Made by a program: the position numbers and the translations under genes. Below the pieces are notes generated by a model. That model was not told where the DNA came from. It searched no databases and was given only the letters and a program-made list of their open reading frames with translations. 64,000 nt of DNA, taken from the NCBI RefSeq assembly GCF_011386835.1, contig NC_088797.1:63575587-63639586 (forward strand), in the 5' to 3' direction. This stretch comes from Chrysemys picta bellii (lineage: Eukaryota; Chordata; Testudines; Emydidae). Below, piece by piece: positions 44,440-56,701 of this stretch (position 1 is the first letter of the stretch; the number at the start of each line of letters is the position of its first letter).

Positions 44440-46510
44440 TGAGAAAGAAGATAATTTGCTAAGCGAAGTTGTACGCTTGAGGACGAATAACTTTTCATGC
44501 CCAAGAGATCCAACTTCTTTGGTTCTTTATTCTTAAGGATACTTTTAAAGGGTTCTGATCGGTCCAGAGACCCTAGATCAAGATGGCAGCAGAAACAGTC
44601 AAACCCAACAAAAAGGACCTGCTACCTTTTTTGGACCTTTTAGAAGTTGCTGGGGTCTGCCACAGTAACTGCACTGGTTCTAAAATGCCCTTGTTTATGA
44701 GCAAAAGGAGTCTCAGGTAGGGACGTATTTGAAATGTCCAACAATTTATGTCCCTTATCTGGGACAGTCTGAATCGGGATTTCAGGTACCTTTGCCATTT
44801 ACTGAATAATTCCTGGTACAATTTGTAATCATCAGGAGGTGAAGTCTGAGCTGGCAAAGCTGTATCATTCAATGTATGTACTGAAATAACATCAACAGTC
44901 TGATGCGGAGCAATGTCCTCAATGAGAAACAAAGGTGGGGAGGAAGCAGAGGCCCTGCTGAAGTAGTTGCTGATGCTGAAGCACAGATGGTTCCTGAGGC
45001 GAAGAAGATCTGTTTCTGCAAGAAGATGCCAAAAAGTATCTGGTGGAGTGTGGATAGTTAGAAGGGGGCGTATAAGGCCAAGAGCTTTGACCATATGGAT
45101 CTAAAGAACATGGCCAGAAGGCTGGATACCAGGTAAGCAATTGGCTTAACCTGCTTTTGTTTGCCTTTAACCCTCGTCTGCCTCCCCAATATATATGGAT
45201 CATAGCATGGCAAGCTTGGTATGAAGGTGAGGCATCCTCCCTGTCAGAAAAGGAAGACAGACAGTGCTGCCTTATCTCCCTGTGGAGGGGCTGATCCTAC
45301 AGGAATCCCAGGCTCCGTGGCCGAAGAGCCTGAAGTGGCTCCCTTGGTGCTGTAAACGTCAGCCACCCCTTTCTGCTGTGCCAAGAGCAGAACTGGTACC
45401 AAGATCTGAGATACAGTTGGTTCCAAGGGCAACGGCTTCTGAAATACCAACACTGAAACTTTCAGCGCCATGGACTCCAGTGTCTGCAACCTCAGCACCC
45501 GAAAGTACTGCACTGAATAAGCCAGCCCAAAGGACTCCGGTCTTGGAGCTAACAGTGCTGGAGACAAAAGAGGAGCAGCCAAGGAGAGCACTGTCGTTGC
45601 TGAGGAAAGCCCTTTTCTCACTGCCTGAGAATCTGACACCAGCACCTTCAAGATCTTTGGGGCATGCTCTTCATGAGACCTGGAAAGACTAGAGTTCATT
45701 TTCAGAGCAGATCTCTTTGAAGAACAAGAACTGGGGGACCTTCTCCCGCTTCCTTTTTCAGCAGTTTTAATAGGGGACTGACCCCTAAAGTCCTTCTGGG
45801 AACTGTGTTCACTGCTGTCTTCCTGAGCATTAGCTGAGGCAACCAAGCCCCCTGAAGCCACAGCAGAGACACTTTTAGCTGATAATTGTCCTGTCCTCCC
45901 TTTAGGATCTGAGCCAAGCTTCACTGATTTAACAGATAAAGTTTTAAGCCTATTTTCTCTGGATCTAGCAGCGTTTTGGATAAGGACTTACAACCCTTAA
46001 ATTTTTCCATAACATCTCCCTCATCCAGGTAATAAAGACAATTAGAGTGAGTGTCATTAAGAGGCTTAAGAGTCCCAAATGACACACACGTTTAAAACCT
46101 GGGAAATTCTGAGAAGACACGAGGAAGGTTCCCTACTGGGAAAAAAGCAAAACCAAAAACACACTATTAAACTAAAAACCTACCAAATAAACTACAATAT
46201 ATCCTACCTACTACTAACTAAACTATTTACAGATAAAGTAATGTGTGAGTGGACAAGATGGAACACTGCCAGCTGGCTCTGTCTAACAGCCAGAAGTGGT
46301 GAAATGAACTGAGGGTCCTTTGGTCATGCCATCCCCTTGTATAACGTCTAAGTGGGGTAGAGGCTTGAGGCTACCCTGGGAACGGATGAAACCAATGAAC
46401 ACTGCTGGCAAAAATGTTCTGATCTCTGGATCAGAGATCTTCATCTCGCGCATGAAGAGGTATAGACACAGAAGATATTTAGACAAGTGCTCGAAGAAAA
46501 ATATATTTTA
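44440..46510 (-). mobile_element. DIRS-like element fragment with gag-like ORFs
   Basis: Two minus-strand frames (44,573-45,094, containing GILEPVQLLWQTPATSKRSK, and 45,244-45,924, Ser/Lys-rich) resemble DIRS gag-like proteins. The right terminus at 46,280-46,400 is the inverse of the terminus at 41,441-41,545, as expected of DIRS inverted terminal repeats. The interior is reduced and rearranged. Confidence 0.65.
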
Positions 46511-46760
46511 ATCCCAATGATCAGAATTCAGTTTGCTGGTTTGGGATGAAATATGCCTTCTTATAATTCATTTACTAGTGGGCTCAATTCTCCATTGCCT
46601 TGTATCCTTGGTCACTCATACTGGTGCAAAGTGCATGTAAAATGTACACCCAGTTTGCACAGATGTAAATGACTGCACAAGGAGGCAAGGGAACAGAGGC
46701 CCACTTAGTGTATTTCTGGTTATTTTGTGGGTGATATGAAATTTACAATTTCCTTCACTT
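46511..46760. other. No gene recognised
   Basis: AT-rich sequence between the DIRS fragment and the candidate end of the CHUK 3' UTR. Confidence 0.4.
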
Positions 46761-46766
46761 TTTATT
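46761..46766 (-). terminator. Candidate CHUK polyadenylation signal
   Basis: AATAAA on the minus strand, 1.63 kb beyond the CHUK stop codon. No earlier AATAAA was noticed in 46,767-48,400. No transcript evidence is available, so the true 3' end could differ. Confidence 0.3.
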
Positions 46767-48400
46767 TCTTGCTATTCAGTACTTGGATTTGGTAAGTGAT
46801 GTGAACTTGTTGCTTCAAAGCTACCTGGTTTTGAAATGTTTTGGTTTTAGAGTAATTCAGCCTTATGTGGAGAGTAATGGAGAGAGACAAGCATGGATAA
46901 AGATTTTCAAAAACAGCTAATGCTTTCGAGTGCCCAACTTAAGACATCATAAAAGAGTATGATTTTCAGAAAGTGCTGAGCACCTGCCCTCTGTCAAAGA
47001 GGTTGGGTTGCACATCCAAAATCACTAGCCATTTTTGAAAATCTTGCCCATAAACTGAAGTCCAGGTAGCCTGTTACCTTTCCCCTCCTGCATCCTGCCC
47101 AAACAGAACATTGGCAAGTCAGACCATTTGAGGGTAGCATCTTTAAAATGACGCAAATCTGGAACAGAATAAGAATCACAAAGAGGTTCTACATAATATA
47201 ATATTTATCACAAATTAACAAATAGAATTCTTAAATATTTTAAGTAGCCAGTGGATATAAAATTCTGTCTGTTTGGAATTGGGGAGCATTTCCTGATCAG
47301 TAAGAAACATCTGTCAAAACTGCTTCTCAGTGGACAAGAATGCACAGCACAGGTGGAAAGCCATGGCTGTAGTGTTTTTCTTTCATCCATCAGAAATGGT
47401 ATTCCCCAGACCAAGGCTCGGACGGTTGGGATTTTGGGGGGTTGGGGTGCAAGATAACATAAGTAATATGTCATTTTGCAACAGGATACAAAATGTTATA
47501 GGGATTTTGAATGTGAGATGCCTGCCTCAGGAGAAGAGGGTGAAGTAGCCCAGCACCCCAGCAGAACACTGCAGATACTGCTGTAGTCTGTACTGTGCAT
47601 CTTGTCCACTTAAGGCAGAGATCTGTCCGAACCTAGAAGATACTCCCTGCCTTCTTCCTACTCAGAAGAAATGAGGAGAACACCTCCCTGGTATCTGCCC
47701 GCTCTGCTTCCCCTAGAGCTCTCAGCTGCTCTAGCACCAAACAAATTAACGCCAAATGCTGAGGCCGCGTATCTCCTTCCGGGAGAGGTTCTCCATAGAC
47801 AGAACATCTCAAATAGTGCCCTAATCTCAGCTCATCAGTCAGAGCAACAGCTGCCTCCCCTAGCAGTGCCTGCCAGGCACTGACTGCATGGACAGGTCAT
47901 ACTGCTAGAAAGACTGGCCATCGCAAACATTTTCAAACCAACCCAGGTGCCTAAAAAGCTTCTAAATATAAAGGGTATAATTTTCAAGTGTGCTGAGCAT
48001 CTGCAGTGCTCAGGGATGTAGTGGGAGCCAGGATCACTCAGCATCTCTGAAAATCAGGCTACTTCTTTAGGTAGCTCAATATGGATTTAAAAGCCCTGAC
48101 ATGAGGCAGCAGGTTGGAAAACATTTGCCTCTAGCAGCAAAACATACAAGGCAGGGTCTCTGTTGCTGCCCATGTACTTTATAATCAAGTCCGCTAACAT
48201 CTACAAAACACAAAATGCCTCTTGCAGAACTGTCATCCAGATGCAGTGGGAGAGAAGATTATTCAGTCCTGAATCAGCAGTGTGTGGAATCAACTCCATA
48301 ACATTGATACTGGGCTGTTTCATCTCATCGCAGACTGTCAGCCAACCTTGAGCACATGGACATATTGGGGATGGCAACAATGCCCGCTTGTCTTCCTTAA
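46767..48400 (-). other. CHUK: Probable CHUK 3' untranslated region and flank
   Basis: Free of recognisable repeats, in contrast to the regions on either side, which fits a constrained 3' UTR. Extent is inferred from the AATAAA at 46,761-46,766 only. Confidence 0.35.
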
Positions 48401-48427
48401 TTATTTCAGCCAACTCCAATCAAGACT
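48401..48427 (-). CDS. CHUK: CHUK last coding exon (NEMO-binding core)
   Basis: After an acceptor CTTTTTTTAGAG-type site (AG at the complement of 48,428-48,429) the frame reads SLDWSWLK and stops at TAA. LDWSWL is the NEMO/IKBKG-binding hexapeptide at the end of IKK-alpha, which recruits the kinase to the regulatory subunit of the IKK complex in the cytoplasm. The mammalian protein ends LDWSWLTE; here the tail is LDWSWLK, a small difference. The phase matches the exon at 50,388-50,487, which ends on a codon boundary with NSSMM. The exon is too short for ORF finding and is identified by motif and splice phase. Confidence 0.9.
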   Translation of the reverse strand, partial: SLDWSWLK

Positions 48428-50387
48428 CTAAAAAAGAAGCAAAAGAGCAACTAGAGTTCAGTCAGTTTATCAATTTTCAAATCAATGGCCACCTGCCTGG
48501 GAGCCTGCATTGTCCAAAACCACTCACTGATGGCAGTCTTGGAATTATAAGATTGAAGTGGGCAGTGTTTTAACTACCCAAGACCTGCTGGTAACAAACT
48601 CAGCTAATCAAGGTATTTCAAAGGCTTCTGACAGTTCACAAACTGCAACTACTTTCTGCAACAAGAGCCTGAAAATAAGTCACCCTGAATCTACTCTCAG
48701 CATTGGGGAGGAACTGTTGAGAAAACCAGAAATGAGGAATTTTTGGTGCCAGGGACTGTGAGCTACTGAAACTCAGTATCCTGGCAGACAGTTAACCTTT
48801 GACCTCTAAGCTACTGGTTTCATCTGACACAGATCTGCAGGGACCAGAAGTCCTTACTGTCTGAAGGCTATTGGGTAACCACATGACATGAGTAAATGGT
48901 GTCAGCTCAGTCCCTACTGTCACAAACCTACAACATTAGCTGGCACTAATTGGACCTTGGTGGAGGTCTCAGCAGCAATAACTGATAAAGTGTCAGAGCT
49001 ATTCATAAGCAGCTGGTTTGTAAATTAACAGAAAATAAGGTGAGAAGTAGTAAGCAACACAGGGTCATCAAAACCAAACATTAAACCCTAAAGATTAGAT
49101 TCTGTGCTGTGCCCATGAAAGGCGCAGCCTAGGAGAGGAGGTTAAGGAGGCTTTAAATAACATTTCACCCTCCACATTCTGGGCAACTGGGCTCTGCCCT
49201 GGGAGCTGCTCTAACTTACGGTAACCTCCCCAGGGCTGCCCATAGCTGTTCAAGAATCACTTTGGCTACTCTACCTCTCTACCCTATCCTACTCTAGGGT
49301 TTGTGGTGTCCGCAAAGGGCAGATTGTGCTGCTCATGTGCTGCTCCTGCGTTGGGAAAATTCTTTACTGGTCTCTTACACAACTGCCACAAAGGTTACAG
49401 GGGTCAGAGCAGTGATCCTCTTAACATGTTCTCAAGTGGCTGGTGAGGAGTGGAAGCATGTTGTATATGTAGGTTTTAGCATGGCTTCATAGGAAATCAT
49501 CCTCAGGGAACCATGTATTGAGGGGAACATCTGACATTCCAGCTAGGAGAGTAGCTTAACATCACAATGGGAGGAGATAAGTGAAATCTTAATCCCAAGG
49601 TCACAGCAGGAACATTTAGATAAATGTAACTGCATAAGCAGCTTGCAACAGAACAAGCTGCCAGGAGAGAGAGTGGCATCTGACACAGGAGATCATCATC
49701 ATTAGTCTGGACACCATACTGAGTGCTCATGGGAACAGCTTCATTTCATCCATTAGAGATGGGTTCAAACAGGTAAGGACCTTGCCTGCTCAAGGGGAAG
49801 GACAGAAGGAGAAGAAGCTGGCCCATAGTTTCTGTCTAGCCCAATGACTTATGAATTCCAGTTTTTCATTATTTAGAGAATGGTGAAATATCCTTCTGCT
49901 CAGACACAAGGTCCCAGATCGACATCATACTTGTCCGGTCACACCACTTGTTCCTCCTACTCTCCACTCCCTCTGAACCTTAAGCCCATTCCTACTGCCC
50001 CTCCTGCTTTTGTCAAGTCAAAGGGTGGACAGGGTTCAGGAACAGGAGAAAAAGGTTTACTGCAGGCAGTTCTTTCTATTCTATAACAAGATCCTGAGAG
50101 ATAATGCTCCCACCACTGTCCCCTGCTTACCACATCCCTGCTTGAATAGCCCATCTACCTTGCACATTTCCAGAGCCAGGAATAGGATTCCTTAGCTGAT
50201 GGTTTTGTCAGTGCTCCTGCTATCCTTTGTGAGCAACTCACCAGGACACTGCACGCATATTTGACAGCAATGACTTGTCACAAAGGACCGGAGATATATT
50301 TTAAGAAGTCCTCAGTAAGCAAAAGCTTCCAACTGAAGCCAATGAAACTTTGAAAATCAAGCCTTTGAATCATAGAAACAGACTTAC
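48428..50387 (-). other. CHUK: CHUK intron before the last coding exon
   Basis: A 1.96-kb intron with GTAAGT donor (complement of 50,382-50,387) and TTTTTAG acceptor. No repeat family or nested gene was identified inside. Confidence 0.85.
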
Positions 50388-50487
50388 CATCATGCTGCTG
50401 TTCTGCTCCTGTTTCGCCTCTTGAATGATAGTGCTAAAGCGGTCCAGATAGTTCAGATTCTCTTCTATCACATGGGCAAAAACTTCC
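50388..50487 (-). CDS. CHUK: CHUK penultimate coding exon
   Basis: A 100-bp exon between a T-rich TATAG acceptor and donor GTAAGT. One base completes the glycine codon of the previous exon, then it encodes EVFAHVIEENLNYLDRFSTI and IQEAKQEQNSSMM. This matches the C-terminal helix region of IKK-alpha just before the NEMO-binding hexapeptide (mammalian protein: IEENLNxLxxLSTII...NSMM). IKK-alpha is the serine/threonine kinase of the canonical and non-canonical NF-kB pathways. Reading frame and splice phase agree on both sides. Confidence 0.95.
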
Positions 50488-50839
50488 CTATAAAAAAAAA
50501 AGGCATAAGGGGGCAGGTTTAAACTATGACTGACCCAATCCTCCGGAAGGAGCAGAACAGGGAGAGGAGGAGATAAGTTTACAGCAATTTATCTGCAATT
50601 CTAAAAGTTACTCTGCAACTGTATTTGGCATGCCACTCTGCTGATGCCAAGGGAGTGACATAGAGGGCTTCCAGCCACCATCCACAGGGCAAAGATTAAG
50701 TTAGGAATTGTTCACTGAACAATAATGTCCTGCACTTCACTCAGGACAGGCAGAGTTCCAGAGAGGTGCCATAATACTGGAGACCTCAAAGATGAACAGA
50801 AATGCCATGAATTACCTGGGATCTAATCTGAAGCAGCGA

Positions 50840-51040
50840 ATTTCTAAAATTCTGAGTAACCAAGTATGACCTTAAGAGCCCCTCAATGGCAAATGGCAAA
50901 AGACTCACTGTTCAGTAAATACAATGGTTACCGGGCCTGCCAAACTCACTGCAACTTAACAGTGCTGTCATAATATTTATCCAAAAAGCATCTTGTAAAA
51001 AACTGGTGACCCTCTGGTCATTAATAATGCATGATGTAGA
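50840..51040 (+). mobile_element. LTR fragment, left part
   Basis: CCCCTCAATGGCAAATGGCA, GTCATAATATTTATCC and CATGATGTAG align in order with the LTR-like tract starting near 60,545. The rest of the LTR appears to resume at 52,190 after a DIRS segment. Confidence 0.5.
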
Positions 51041-51044
51041 AATG

Positions 51045-52185
51045 GTTGCTTACTGTAATTGTGGTTCTTCAAGAAGTGATGCAGACGTGTATTCCAGGTA
51101 GGCACGTGTGCACCCTGCAGGCCAGAGACTTTTGCCTATCAGTACTCTTAGAGGGGTGGCACTTATGTCTTATATCTGTAGCCCCTCTCTTGACTATATG
51201 AGGCAGCACCACCGCAACCCCTCTCAGTTCCTTGGCATTGAAGGCACTGATGCAGAGGGAACAGAGGGTGAGTTGTGGAATACACATCTGCATCACATCT
51301 CACAGAACCACAGTTAACTGTAACTGTAACTATTTCTTCTTCGAGTAGATGCAGATGTATATATTCCACCAGGTAGGTGATTCACAAGCAACACCCCTCA
51401 GTTCCTTTGCACCGAACGTCCAGGGGAAGACTGATGCAGAGGGGATGGAGGGTCCATTGTGGAATACACATCTGTCTAGCCTTTCATCTGAGCAGTACTG
51501 AACATGCTTGCCTCGCCTGTTCATATCATATGCGGATTGCATGAAGGAACAAAGTTTCTGTGCAGACCATCTCTAGATGGTAACGTCTTGTACAGAGACA
51601 TGAGCACTACCCGTCCAAGAGTACTGCTTGGCAAAAGTCTCTGGCATGTGGGGCGCACTACACACCACCTAGAATACATGTCTGCATCACATATCGAAGA
51701 ACCACAGTCTAAAGTATGGAGGCGTTACTCCTCCAGGGAAGAATGCGGCTTGGGGGAAAATACAGGCAAATACACAGCCTGGTGCAAATGAAACAGAGTC
51801 TGCCTTAGATAAGAAGTTTGGGTGTGGTTGAAACATTACCTTGTCCTTCGAGAACTGCATGTAAGGAGGCCCCACCATCAGGGCCTGCAACTCATCCACC
51901 CTCCTGGCAGAGGTAATGGCTATCAAGAACGCAGTTTTCTGAGACAGAGGTGGCAGTGGACAGGATGCAAGAGACTCAAATGGAGGCCCCAGTAGAGCTG
52001 TTAAAATCATGTTCAGGTCCCATAAAGGGACCGGCTCTTGGACCAGAAGATGTAGGTGGAGAAGTCCTCTCAGAAATCTTATCACCATGGCACTGAAACA
52101 AATTGATTTCCCTTGGATAGGGGGATGAAACACTGATATTGCTGCCAAGTACAGTCTCAGAGAACTGGGAGCCAAGACTGATTTC
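51045..52185 (-). mobile_element. DIRS-like element fragment with recombinase N-terminal half
   Basis: Terminus-like inverted sequences occur at 51,045-51,110 and 51,300-51,360. The minus-strand frame 51,687-52,175 encodes LYLAAISVFHPPIQGKSICF, WDLNMILTALLGPPFESLAS and ITSARRVDELQAL: the N-terminal domain and first catalytic-Arg region of a DIRS tyrosine recombinase. The HxxR box and catalytic Tyr are missing, so the enzyme is not functional. Confidence 0.75.
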
Positions 52186-52189
52186 TAAA

Positions 52190-52780
52190 GGTGTAGCAGG
52201 TACTCCAAGATGTCTTGGATGGAAGTCCCCACCAGGTGGGCCCCACTTAACTTATTCAATTAGGTATTAGCTTGCGTTTTACTCTTATTTTCTTTTGTAA
52301 CTAATCCTGAAGTTTATGCATCATCACTTGCAATCACTTAAAATCTATCTTTCTGTAGTTAATAAACTTATTGTTTTATCTTAACCAGTGTGTTTGGATT
52401 GAAGTGTGGGAAACTCCATTTGGGATAACAAGGCTGGTACATGTATCATTTTCCTTTGATGAAATGATGGACTCCCTATGAGCTGGTACTGTTCAGATGG
52501 GTACTGAGCAGTACAACACACACATTTCTGCGGGAACCAGGCTGGGCCTAGAGAACTTGCGGGTGTTTCCCTGTATGTAATTCATGATTGACTGGTCAGA
52601 GTGCTCATTATTTAGCTGGGAGTGAATCTACAGGCTGAAAGCTGCATGAGCAGGCGAGAATTGGCTGTTCTGACAGCAAAACAGCGTAAAAGGCACCCCA
52701 GGCTAGAGAGTTAACGGGACACAGCTGTTCAACTGTCCAGATTGTACCCTGGGTAATGTTACAGTCTAAAGCAGGTCTCG
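52190..52780 (+). mobile_element. LTR fragment, right part
   Basis: Contains AATAAA near 52,360, GGGATAACAAGGCTGGTACA and CCTTTGATGAAATGATGGAC, typical of the R/U5 side of a chelonian LTR family. The upstream part is probably 50,840-51,040. Confidence 0.5.
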
Positions 52781-52789
52781 CTGATTTCT

Positions 52790-53715
52790 CTAGCGGATAA
52801 AGTTTTAAGACAGTTTACTCTGGATCTAGCAGCTCTTGGGATAAGGACTTGCAATCCTTAAATGTTCCCCAACATCTCATTCACCCAGGCTGTATACACA
52901 ATTGGCAAACATGAAGTGCTGTATGGGTTTGTGGGATTTTTAAAAAATGGTATGAAAATTATGGGCTATGGATGGCATTATAGAATAGAGACAATAGCCC
53001 ATAGCTCCCACAGATCTCTAGTCAAGTCGTTTCTATCCGACAACACATTGCAAACATTTCCCAAAAGGCATTGTGCCAGACAGTGGGGTGTGACACAGTG
53101 GGATACCTACCTGTGGTGCACTGCACTTTGCATCGACACAAGCACTGCTGGTGAGTACACGCAGCTCTGACACAAGCAGACAAGTCTGAATGCGCATGAG
53201 CGATATACTAATTTTGGCAGCTGTACACCCATGTAACTTGAATCGATCATAGTTCGTAGTGTACACATGGCCTTGGAGTGAGCATTATTAAGGTGCATAA
53301 CAGTTCCACATGACAAGCATTTAAAACCTCAAAAATTTTAAACAGACACGTGGAGATCTCCCTACTTGGAAAAAAACAAATCACATAAAAAACACTATTA
53401 AATTAAAACCCATCAAATACTACAATACACCCTAACTATCACTAACTAAACTATTTATAGATAAACTATTGTGTGAGTGGATGAGATGGCACTGTCAGTT
53501 GGCGTCATCTCACAGCCAAATATGGTGAAAGGAACTGAGGGTCAGTTGGTCACTCCATCCCCTTTTATAACCTCATAGGGGAGGAGCGTGAGGCTATGCA
53601 GGAAGCAGCTGCTGCCAATGGACACGGTTGACTAAAGCATTCTGATATCCAGTGCATGTGGCACCAAATATGGAGCACATATAGACAAGCACTCAAGGAA
53701 GAAACACTACAAGGG
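52790..53715 (-). mobile_element. DIRS-like 5' end fragment
   Basis: GGATAAAGTTTTAAGACAGT and GGATCTAGCAGC parallel the segment at 45,930-46,010, and 53,460-53,640 parallels the terminus at 46,230-46,400. A non-homologous piece (about 52,865-53,290) interrupts it. Confidence 0.55.
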
Positions 53716-53749
53716 AAGAATATGGACAACAAGGAGAAAAACAGTACAC

Positions 53750-54690
53750 ACTGATTGGAATAGTAGTCAGGCAGGTGTTACAGTCAGTGAAAGGAGTATA
53801 CCTAATCCAGCTAGAAAGCTGGGTGAGGTCTGAGGGAAACAACTGAAATGCCTGAAAATGAATGCAAGGCGTCAGGACAATAAAACAGAGGAACTGGAAC
53901 TACTGGTGCAGGAGGCCAAACTGGATATTATAGGGATAAGAAATCATGGTGGAATAGTGCTCATGACTGGAATACAGGCATTGAAGGGTATGTGGTGTTT
54001 AGGAAAGATAGCAATAAAGGTAAAGGTGGAGGGATAGAGTTCGATATCAACGATGCAGTAAACTGTTTGACTCAGATATGGATAGAGAGCTCATTTTATT
54101 AGAGAGATAAATACTTTGGGGAATTGTGTCATAATGGGAGACTAACTTCCTGGATAGGGATTGAAAAATAAATGTTGCTAATGCTGATATGGCCCAGTTA
54201 TTCTTGAATGTGATAGACGACAGTTTTCATTATCAGCTTGTCACTGAATTAACAAGAGGTGATGCAATTTTATACTTGATTTTGATAAGTAGTGAGGACT
54301 TCATAAAAGAGCTGGTCATAGGAAATAAACTTGGATCGAGTGATCAGAACCTTGGATCGAGTGATTCAGTTTAAATTAAATGGAAGGATAATCAAAACCA
54401 GGCATCAACTATGGTTTTTCATTTCAAAAGAGAAAACTTTGGAAAATTAAGGGAGTTAGTTAAAGAAATCAACTGGGCTAAAGAGCTCAAAGACTTAAAG
54501 ATGGAGGCTGCTTGCAATTTCTTGTAGGAAAAGACTCCAGACCCAGCTGGATGAATAGCCACCTCAAAAAGGTTATTAGTAGTAAGCAGAGACCCTTTAG
54601 GGAATGAAAGCGACATCTTGGAGGTTAGGAAATGTGGAAATAAATGTGAATTAGCTCTTGTCAAGGAGATTAAAATAAATACGATTATTT
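53750..54690 (+). mobile_element. CR1-type LINE fragment (endonuclease end)
   Basis: A degraded plus-strand frame includes QLVTELTRGDAILYLILISS then EDFIKELVIGNKLGSSDQNL, typical of the end of the CR1 endonuclease domain, with stops and frameshifts throughout. It continues after a repeat insertion at 54,895-55,310. Confidence 0.75.
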
Positions 54691-54694
54691 TTTA

Positions 54695-54895
54695 GAGAGA
54701 AGGTAGGTGAGATAATATCTTTTATTGGACCAACTTCTATTGGTGAGAGAGACGTACCAAGAGCTCTTCTTCAGGTAAGCTCAAAAGCTTGTCTCTCTCT
54801 CACCAACAGAAGTTGGTCCAATAAAAGATATTACCTCACCCACTTTGTCTCTCTAATATTCTGGGACCAACATGGCTACAACAACACTGCATACG
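54695..54895. repeat. Hairpin-type interspersed repeat inserted in the CR1 LINE
   Basis: TTTTATTGGACCAACTTCTA and, inverted, GAAGTTGGTCCAATAAAAGA flank a short loop, followed by CTCACCCACTTTGTCTCTCT. Same family as 37,045-37,285. Confidence 0.65.
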
Positions 54896-55310
54896 ACTTT
54901 TTTAGTTATATAAATAAAAAGAGAATAAGGAAGGATGAGGTCGGGCCGCTATGTAGCACAGATGGGAAGGAGATTAAAGATATTATATGTATGGCCCAAA
55001 AACTAAATGAACACTTTGCCTTGGTTTTCAATTAAAATGAGAACATGGATGGGCATGAAGGCAATTTGGCTGATGGAAATGAGTGTACAGAAATGGAAAT
55101 GATCACATCTGAGGTGGAAGAAAAATGTAAAGAACTTAATGCGCTCAAATCAAGGGGACTGGATAATTCCATCCCAGAATATTGAAAGAACTGGCACATG
55201 AGATTGCTAGTCTGGTAGCAAGGATTTTTAATCATTCTATCTATCTGGGAGGTAGTACCGTATGACTGGAGAATAGCTAACATCACACCAATAACCTGGG
55301 CATTTATAGA
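54895..55310 (+). mobile_element. CR1-type LINE fragment, continuation
   Basis: GAACACTTTGCC, GGTGGAAGAAAAATG and ATCAAGGGGACTGGATAATT resemble the linker before the CR1 reverse-transcriptase domain. It ends near 55,310, short of the catalytic domain. Confidence 0.65.
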
Positions 55311-55740
55311 ACTGCTGGTTTGAGCTCAGTAGCCTGCAAGTCTTGAGAACAAATAGTGAAGGAAAAGACAGTTACCTTTTCCATAACTGGTGTTCTTTGA
55401 GATCTGTTGCTCATGTCTATTCCACAATAGGTGTGCATCCTCGCCATGTGCACCGGTGAGGGAAGTTTTCCGCCTAGCATACCCCTAGGGGAGCGCCCTA
55501 GCGACCCCTGGAGTGGCGCCTCCATGAAGTGGTATAAGGGGCGCTCCCCCCACCCTCAGTTCCTTCTTGCCAGACAACTCCAACAGAGGGGAAGGAGAGC
55601 AGGATGTGGAATAGACATGAGCAACACATCTTGAACAACAGTTACGGAAAAGGTAACTGTCTTTTCTTCTTCGAGTGATTGCTCATGTGTATTCCACAAT
55701 AGGTGATTCCAAGCTATATCTGTTGGAGGTGGGTAGGAGT

Positions 55741-56343
55741 TCACAAATTCTCGGGACAGAGGACAGCTCTGCTGAACCCTGCGTCATCCCTCGTCTGGGA
55801 GACAATTGCATAGTGCAAGGTGAACGTGTGAACTGAAGACCATGTGGCAGCCCTACAAATGGCCTGAATGGGGATGTGAGCCAAAAAGGCAGCCAACGAG
55901 GCCTGCGCCCGAGTCAAGTGCGCCTTCACAATTGGTGGCGGAAGGATTCCCGCCAGGTCATAACAGGTACGGATGCACGAGGTGATCCAGTTGGAGAGCC
56001 GCTGAGTGGAGATTGGCCGACATTTCATGTGCTCGGCCGAGGCAATGAACAGTTGCGAGGACTTTCTGAACGGCTTAGTCCGCTCCAGGTAGAAAGCCAG
56101 AGCCTGTCTCACATCCAGCGTGTGGAAGCGGCGCTCCTCACTGGACGCATAGGGCTTGGGGCAGAGGACTGACAGAAAAATGTCCTGACCCACGTGATAG
56201 GTGGAGACCACCTTCGGGAGGAACAAGGGGTGTGGGCGGAGCTGGACCTTATCCTTATGAAACACTGTGTACGGGGGCTCGAAGGTCAGGGCCCTGAGCT
56301 CTGAGACCCGCCTAGCCAACGTGATCGCAACCAGAAAGGCCAC
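55741..56343 (-). pseudogene. DIRS tyrosine recombinase, catalytic domain intact
   Basis: A 200-residue open frame contains the recombinase signature: ARRVSELRAL (first Arg), a KDKV...RPHPLFLPKV block, KAHLTRAQASLAAF (HxxR box) and ATWSSVHTFTLHYA (final His/Trp region and catalytic Tyr). The N-terminal domain, with VHLAAISAFH and WDLNLVLAHLMGAP, lies in another frame (56,384-56,695), so a frameshift in the C/G homopolymer near 56,390-56,400 breaks the full protein. The enzyme family integrates circular DNA intermediates. Confidence 0.85.
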
Positions 56344-56701
56344 CTTCCACGAGAGGTGTGACCAGGAGCACGTGGCCAGCGGCTCAAACGGGGGCCCCCA
56401 TGAGATGGGCCAACACCAAGTTTAGGTCCCACTGCAGGACTGGGGGCCTAACATGTGGGAAGAGACAATCCAAACCCTTAAGGAATGGGCCAGTCATAGC
56501 ATGGGAGAATACCGTGTGGCTCTGCACCAGCAGATGGAAGGCCGATATGGCCGCCAGGTGCACCTTGTCTGAAGAGGGCGCCAGGCCCTGGGCTGTATGG
56601 TGCAGGAGGTAGTCCAGGATAAGCTGGATCAGGGCGGCCACCGGGGAAACGCCCCGCTCGTCCTCCCATCTGGAAAACCGAGACCATTTTGCCAAGTAGG
56701 C

